Source: CAYVQE01 sp964633205
GTDB taxonomy: Bacteria > Myxococcota > B64-G9
Assembly: GCA_964633205.1 (NCBI GenBank)
Contig: CAZWFN010000212.1
Coordinates: 1 to 8,248 of the forward strand
Length of the DNA stretch: 8,248 nt
Reading direction: 5' to 3'
The notes beneath the pieces were generated by a model that ran no database searches, had not been told where the DNA came from, and saw nothing but the letters and a program-made list of their open reading frames with translations. Positions 5,119 through 8,248 of the stretch are shown here, piece after piece. The translations under genes and the position numbers were made by a program. How positions within the stretch are numbered: the stretch's first letter is position 1; each line of letters starts with the position of its first letter.

Positions 5119-6991
5119 GCTGAGCCTGGACACCTTCGCCCAAGAGGTGGCCGCCGCCGCGCAGGCGGCCGGCCAGAGCCGCGCCCAGTTGATGGTCTGC
5201 CACTGCACCACCTGCCTGGCCGCCGGCGCGGCCGAGCTGCAGCGGGCCATCGAAGGCGAAATCGCGGCCCAGGGCCAGCAGGCCGCCGTGAGCGCGCGGC
5301 CCACCGGGGCCAGCGCCTTTTGCGCCCTGGGCCCGGTGGTGGTGGCCCAGCCGGCCGGTACCTTCTACGGCGGGCTGAAGCCGGCCGACGCGGCCGAGCT
5401 GGTGGCCCATGCCGCCCGCGGCGAGCTGTACCAAGCGCGGCTGTACCGCGGCCCGGACGGCGCAACGGTGGCCCGCGAGGCCGACATCTCCTTCGTCGCC
5501 CACCAGCAGCCGGTGGTGCTGCGCAACCGCTCGCGGCTGGACCCGACCGACATCCGCGACGCGCTGCGCTTCGGCGCCTACGCCGCGCTGGCCGACCTGC
5601 TGCGCCGGGGCGAGCCCGGCCGGGCCATCATCGACGCCATCGCGCGCTCCGGCCTGCGCGGCCGCGGCGGCGGCGGCTTTCCGGCCGGGGTCAAGTGGCG
5701 CAGCGCGGCCGCGGCCGCGGCCGAGCGCGGGCTGGCGCCCTATATCGTGTGCAACGCCGACGAGGGCGATCCGGGCGCCTACATGGATCGCTCCATCGTC
5801 GAGGCCGACCCGCACGCCGTCATCGAGGGCATGTGCATCGGCGCGCTGGCGCTGGGCGCCCGCGAGGGCTTCGTCTACATCCGCCGCGAGTACCCGCTGG
5901 CGCTGGAGCGGCTGGGCCGCGCGCTGGCCCAGGCGCGCGAATGGGGCCTGCTGGGCCGCGGCATCCTGGGCACCGATTTCGACTTCGACATCACCGTCCA
6001 CCGCGGCGCCGGGGCCTTCGTCTGCGGCGAGTCGACCGCCCTGTTCGCCTCCATGGAGGGCCGGCCGGGCGAGCCGCGGGCCAAGTACGTCCACTCGGTG
6101 GAGTACGGCTTGCGCGACGCGCCGACCGTGCTCAACAACGTCGAGACCTGGGCCAACGTGCCGCAGATCATCGGCCGCGGGCCGGAGTGGTTCGCCGCCA
6201 TGGGCACCGGCGACGTCAGCGCCGACCCCTGGGGCGGCAGCTCCGGCACCAAGGTCTTCTCGCTGGTGGGCAACGTGGTCCACACCGGTCTGGTCGAGGT
6301 GCCCATGGGCATGACCCTGCGCCAGATCGTGTTCGACGTCGGCGGGGGCGTGCCGGCCGGCCGCGCGTTCAAGGCGGTGCAGACCGGCGGGCCCTCCGGC
6401 GGGGTGCTGCCGGCCGAGCAGCTCGACCTGCCGGTGGACTTCGACACCCTGCAGCGGGCCGGCTCAATGATGGGCTCGGGCGGGCTGATCGTGATGGACG
6501 ATCGGACCTGCATGGTCGACGTGGCCAAGTACTTCGTCGACTTTCTGATGGACGAGTCCTGCGGCAAGTGCACCGCCTGCCGCGAGGGGCTGTCGTGTTT
6601 GCACGAGGTGCTCGATCGCATCACCCGAGGCCAGGGCCGCCAGGGCGACCTGGAGCTGCTCGCCGATCTGGGCGCGGTGCTCGAAGACGGCTCGCTGTGC
6701 GGGCTGGGCCAGACCGCGGCCAACCCGGTGCTGACCACGCTGCGCTACTTCCGCGACGAGTACGAGGCCCACATCCGCGACCGGCGCTGCCCGGCCGGGG
6801 TGTGCAAGGCCCTGGTGCGCTACAGCGTGGACCCGGACAAGTGCACCGGCTGCATGCTGTGCATCAAGCCCTGCCCCACCGATTGCATCTCCGGGCAGAA
6901 GGATCAGCTGCACGTGATCGACCAGGACGCCTGCATCCAGTGCGGCACCTGCATGGACGCGTGCCCCGAAGACGCGATCCGCGTCGAGTGA
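5111..6991 (+). CDS. HydB-like NuoF: NADH/FMN subunit with extra N- and C-terminal Fe-S domains
   Basis: A 626-residue flavoprotein that would exchange electrons with NAD(H). Domains in order: a thioredoxin-like [2Fe-2S] domain (about 25-110) with Cys30, 32, 35 and 71; the NuoF core with G-L-R-G-R-G-G-G-G-F (181-190, NADH/FMN site), C-N-A-D-E-G-D-P-G-A-Y (214-224) and G-A-G-A-F-V-C-G-E-S-T (299-309); a [4Fe-4S] site with Cys484-x2-Cys487-x2-Cys490 plus Cys530; and a C-terminal ferredoxin pair, Cys578/581/584/588 and Cys608/611/614/618. This order is that of HydB in electron-bifurcating [FeFe] hydrogenases and related BamH-like subunits, and is longer than respiratory NuoF (about 445 aa). The start ATG 5111 has AGGAG seven bases upstream and overlaps the NuoE-like stop by 8 bases; an ATG at 5084 in the same frame lacks a ribosome site. 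One expected Cys in the N-terminal domain is missing (Ala67). Confidence 0.93.
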   Translation: MPELSLDTFAQEVAAAAQAAGQSRAQLMVCHCTTCLAAGAAELQRAIEGEIAAQGQQAAVSARPTGASAFCALGPVVVAQPAGTFYGGLKPADAAELVAHAARGELYQARLYRGPDGATVAREADISFVAHQQPVVLRNRSRLDPTDIRDALRFGAYAALADLLRRGEPGRAIIDAIARSGLRGRGGGGFPAGVKWRSAAAAAAERGLAPYIVCNADEGDPGAYMDRSIVEADPHAVIEGMCIGALALGAREGFVYIRREYPLALERLGRALAQAREWGLLGRGILGTDFDFDITVHRGAGAFVCGESTALFASMEGRPGEPRAKYVHSVEYGLRDAPTVLNNVETWANVPQIIGRGPEWFAAMGTGDVSADPWGGSSGTKVFSLVGNVVHTGLVEVPMGMTLRQIVFDVGGGVPAGRAFKAVQTGGPSGGVLPAEQLDLPVDFDTLQRAGSMMGSGGLIVMDDRTCMVDVAKYFVDFLMDESCGKCTACREGLSCLHEVLDRITRGQGRQGDLELLADLGAVLEDGSLCGLGQTAANPVLTTLRYFRDEYEAHIRDRRCPAGVCKALVRYSVDPDKCTGCMLCIKPCPTDCISGQKDQLHVIDQDACIQCGTCMDACPEDAIRVE

Positions 6992-7002
6992 GAGGTGGAG
7001 TC

Positions 7003-8248
7003 ATGATTCCGGTCACCATCGACGGCCAGCGCCTCGAAGTCGAGCCCGAGACCACCATCCTCGAGGCGGCCAAGAGCATCGGCGTGTTCGTGCCCTCGCT
7101 GTGCCACTCCGAGCTGGTGGAGGCCTACGGGGCCTGCCGGCTGTGCAGCGTGGAGATCCTGCGCCGCGGCAAATCCAAGATCGTCACCGCCTGCAACTAC
7201 CCCATCCGCGACGAGATCGAGGTGCAGACCCGCTCCGAGCGCGCCATGCGCACCCGGCGGCTGCTGCTGGAGATGATGCTGGCCCGCTGGCCCGAGGTGA
7301 AGAAGATCCAGGACATGGCGCGCTTCCACGGCATCGACGAGCCGCGCTTCGTCCATCCCCAGCGCGACGACGACGAGCACGCCTGCGTGCTCTGCGGCCT
7401 GTGCGTGCGCGTCTGCCGCGAGGGCGTGTGGCAGGACGTGCTGGGCTTCGCCGGCCGCGGCGCCGGCCGCCGGGTGGCCATGCCCTACGGCGAGATGACC
7501 CCGGAGTGCGTCGGCTGCGGCGCCTGCGCCGCGGTCTGCCCCACCGGCGCCATCCAGATGGTCGACGACCCCAACGGCGCAGCCGACTGGAACCGCATCC
7601 GCCGGGCGGGCATGATCATCACCCGCGAGCTGATCCTGTTCGACGACGAGCAGTGCCAGATGCGGCGCAAGGGCACCTCCAACCTGATCGACGTGATGAA
7701 CGACTACGACCTGCTGCCGGTGCACAACTACCGTTTCGGCTCCCACCCGGACACGCCCTTCGTCTCGTCCGAGGTCTTCGCCGACAAGTACTTCAGCAAC
7801 CGCATGCAGGACGGCTGCGCGCTGGGCTGCGACATGTCGTGCTCCCACGGCGCCGACGGCTTCGTGCTCAAGACCGGGCCGGACAAGGGCAAGACGGTCA
7901 GCGTGGACGGGCCCGAGTACGAGACCGGCGGCGGCGGCACCAACATGGGCATCTTCGATCCCGAGTGGATCCTGGAGATGAACTACTACTGCGATCACTA
8001 CGGCATCGACACCATCTCGTACTGCACCCTGATGGCCTTCGTCATGGAGTGCTACGAAGCCGGCGTGCTCGACGCCGAGCGCACCGGCGGGCTGGAGCTG
8101 CCCTTCGGGGCTGAGGACGCGGCCATGGAGGTGCTGCACCAGATGGGCCGCGGCGAGGGTTTCGGGCTGGTGGCCGGGCTGGGCATCCGCCGCATGAAGC
8201 AGAAGTTCGTCGCCGAGTACGGCGCCGATGCGGACTTTCTGCAGGACA
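7003..8248 (+). CDS. Fusion of a NuoG/HydA-type Fe-S module with AFOR domains 2-3, cut by the window edge
   Basis: Start ATG 7003, two bases after GGTGGAG (6994-7000) and 11 bases after the NuoF-like stop; 415 residues are visible. Residues 1-75 are a plant-ferredoxin-type [2Fe-2S] domain (Cys34-x10-Cys45-x2-Cys48-x15-Cys64). Residues 85-120 are the linker where NuoG normally carries a His-Cys3 cluster, but no ligand set is present. Residues 125-185 are a two-[4Fe-4S] ferredoxin (Cys128/131/134/138 and 169/172/175/179). From about residue 195 the protein becomes AFOR: K-G-T-S-N-L-I-D-V-M-N (223-233), L-L-P-V-H-N-Y (237-243), a cluster motif Cys272-x3-Cys276-x3-Cys280, D-G-P-E-Y-E-T (302-308), Y-G-I-D-T-I-S (333-339) and G-E-G-F-G-L-V-A-G (384-392). 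This covers roughly AFOR domain 2; domain 3, about 190 residues with the fourth cluster Cys, should lie beyond 8248. It is likely the catalytic partner of the AFOR-N subunit. Confidence 0.88.
   Translation, partial: MIPVTIDGQRLEVEPETTILEAAKSIGVFVPSLCHSELVEAYGACRLCSVEILRRGKSKIVTACNYPIRDEIEVQTRSERAMRTRRLLLEMMLARWPEVKKIQDMARFHGIDEPRFVHPQRDDDEHACVLCGLCVRVCREGVWQDVLGFAGRGAGRRVAMPYGEMTPECVGCGACAAVCPTGAIQMVDDPNGAADWNRIRRAGMIITRELILFDDEQCQMRRKGTSNLIDVMNDYDLLPVHNYRFGSHPDTPFVSSEVFADKYFSNRMQDGCALGCDMSCSHGADGFVLKTGPDKGKTVSVDGPEYETGGGGTNMGIFDPEWILEMNYYCDHYGIDTISYCTLMAFVMECYEAGVLDAERTGGLELPFGAEDAAMEVLHQMGRGEGFGLVAGLGIRRMKQKFVAEYGADADFLQD

Noticed and set aside
4733..6283. 516-codon open frame opposite the NuoE-like and NuoF-like genes
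   Set aside because: It mirrors well-conserved Fe-S and flavin motifs on the plus strand and has no domain signature of its own.
4591..6991. Part of a respiratory complex I (nuo) operon
   Set aside because: The genes are embedded between two halves of an AFOR, the NuoF-like subunit has HydB-type extra domains, and no membrane or quinone-site subunits are present in the window.

Overview
The window is very GC-rich double-stranded bacterial DNA. Third codon positions are almost always G or C, which leaves long open frames opposite and beside the real genes. Shine-Dalgarno sites, a TAAGAT-type -10 box and Nuo-like and tungsten-enzyme subunits point to a Gram-negative, probably proteobacterial, anaerobe or facultative anaerobe. 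I cannot fix the genus from sequence alone.

Layout. (1) Positions 1-395, minus strand: a small two-helix membrane protein (395-183), then 39 bases later the start of an exported protein that runs off the left edge (143-1). (2) 396-704: a divergent non-coding stretch with a perfect 11-bp all-GC hairpin and an operator-like inverted repeat. (3) 705-1589, plus: a probable lipoprotein built of about eight 24-residue MORN-like repeats. (4) 1680-2195, plus: a small protein with a C-terminal FHA fold whose phosphothreonine-binding residues are partly degenerate. (5) 2305-3660, plus: an MFS transporter of the organophosphate:phosphate antiporter (OPA; GlpT/UhpT/UhpC) family that keeps both substrate-binding arginines. 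(6) 3800-8248, plus: a tightly coupled operon of four genes that continues past the right edge.

The last operon is the main point of interest. Its first gene encodes only domain 1 (the tungstopterin-binding N-terminal domain) of an aldehyde:ferredoxin oxidoreductase (AFOR). The second and third encode a NuoE-like [2Fe-2S] protein and a HydB-like NuoF with extra iron-sulfur domains at both ends. The fourth fuses a NuoG/HydA-type electron-wire module to the missing middle and C-terminal part of AFOR. The AFOR polypeptide is thus split at its domain 1/2 boundary, and a complete NADH-dehydrogenase-like E-F-G set lies between the halves, with the G module in frame with the AFOR remainder. The genes overlap by 4 and 8 bases or are separated by 11 bases, so they are probably translationally coupled and form one complex.

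The predicted complex would link a tungsten (or molybdenum) bis-pterin site through up to six [4Fe-4S] and three [2Fe-2S] clusters to an FMN/NADH site. It resembles tungsten electron-bifurcating aldehyde oxidoreductases and the BamB-I benzoyl-CoA reductase in parts, but the split and fused catalytic subunit is unusual. The substrate is unknown. The OPA transporter directly upstream has its own promoter-like element resembling that of the operon, which hints at a functional link but does not prove one.
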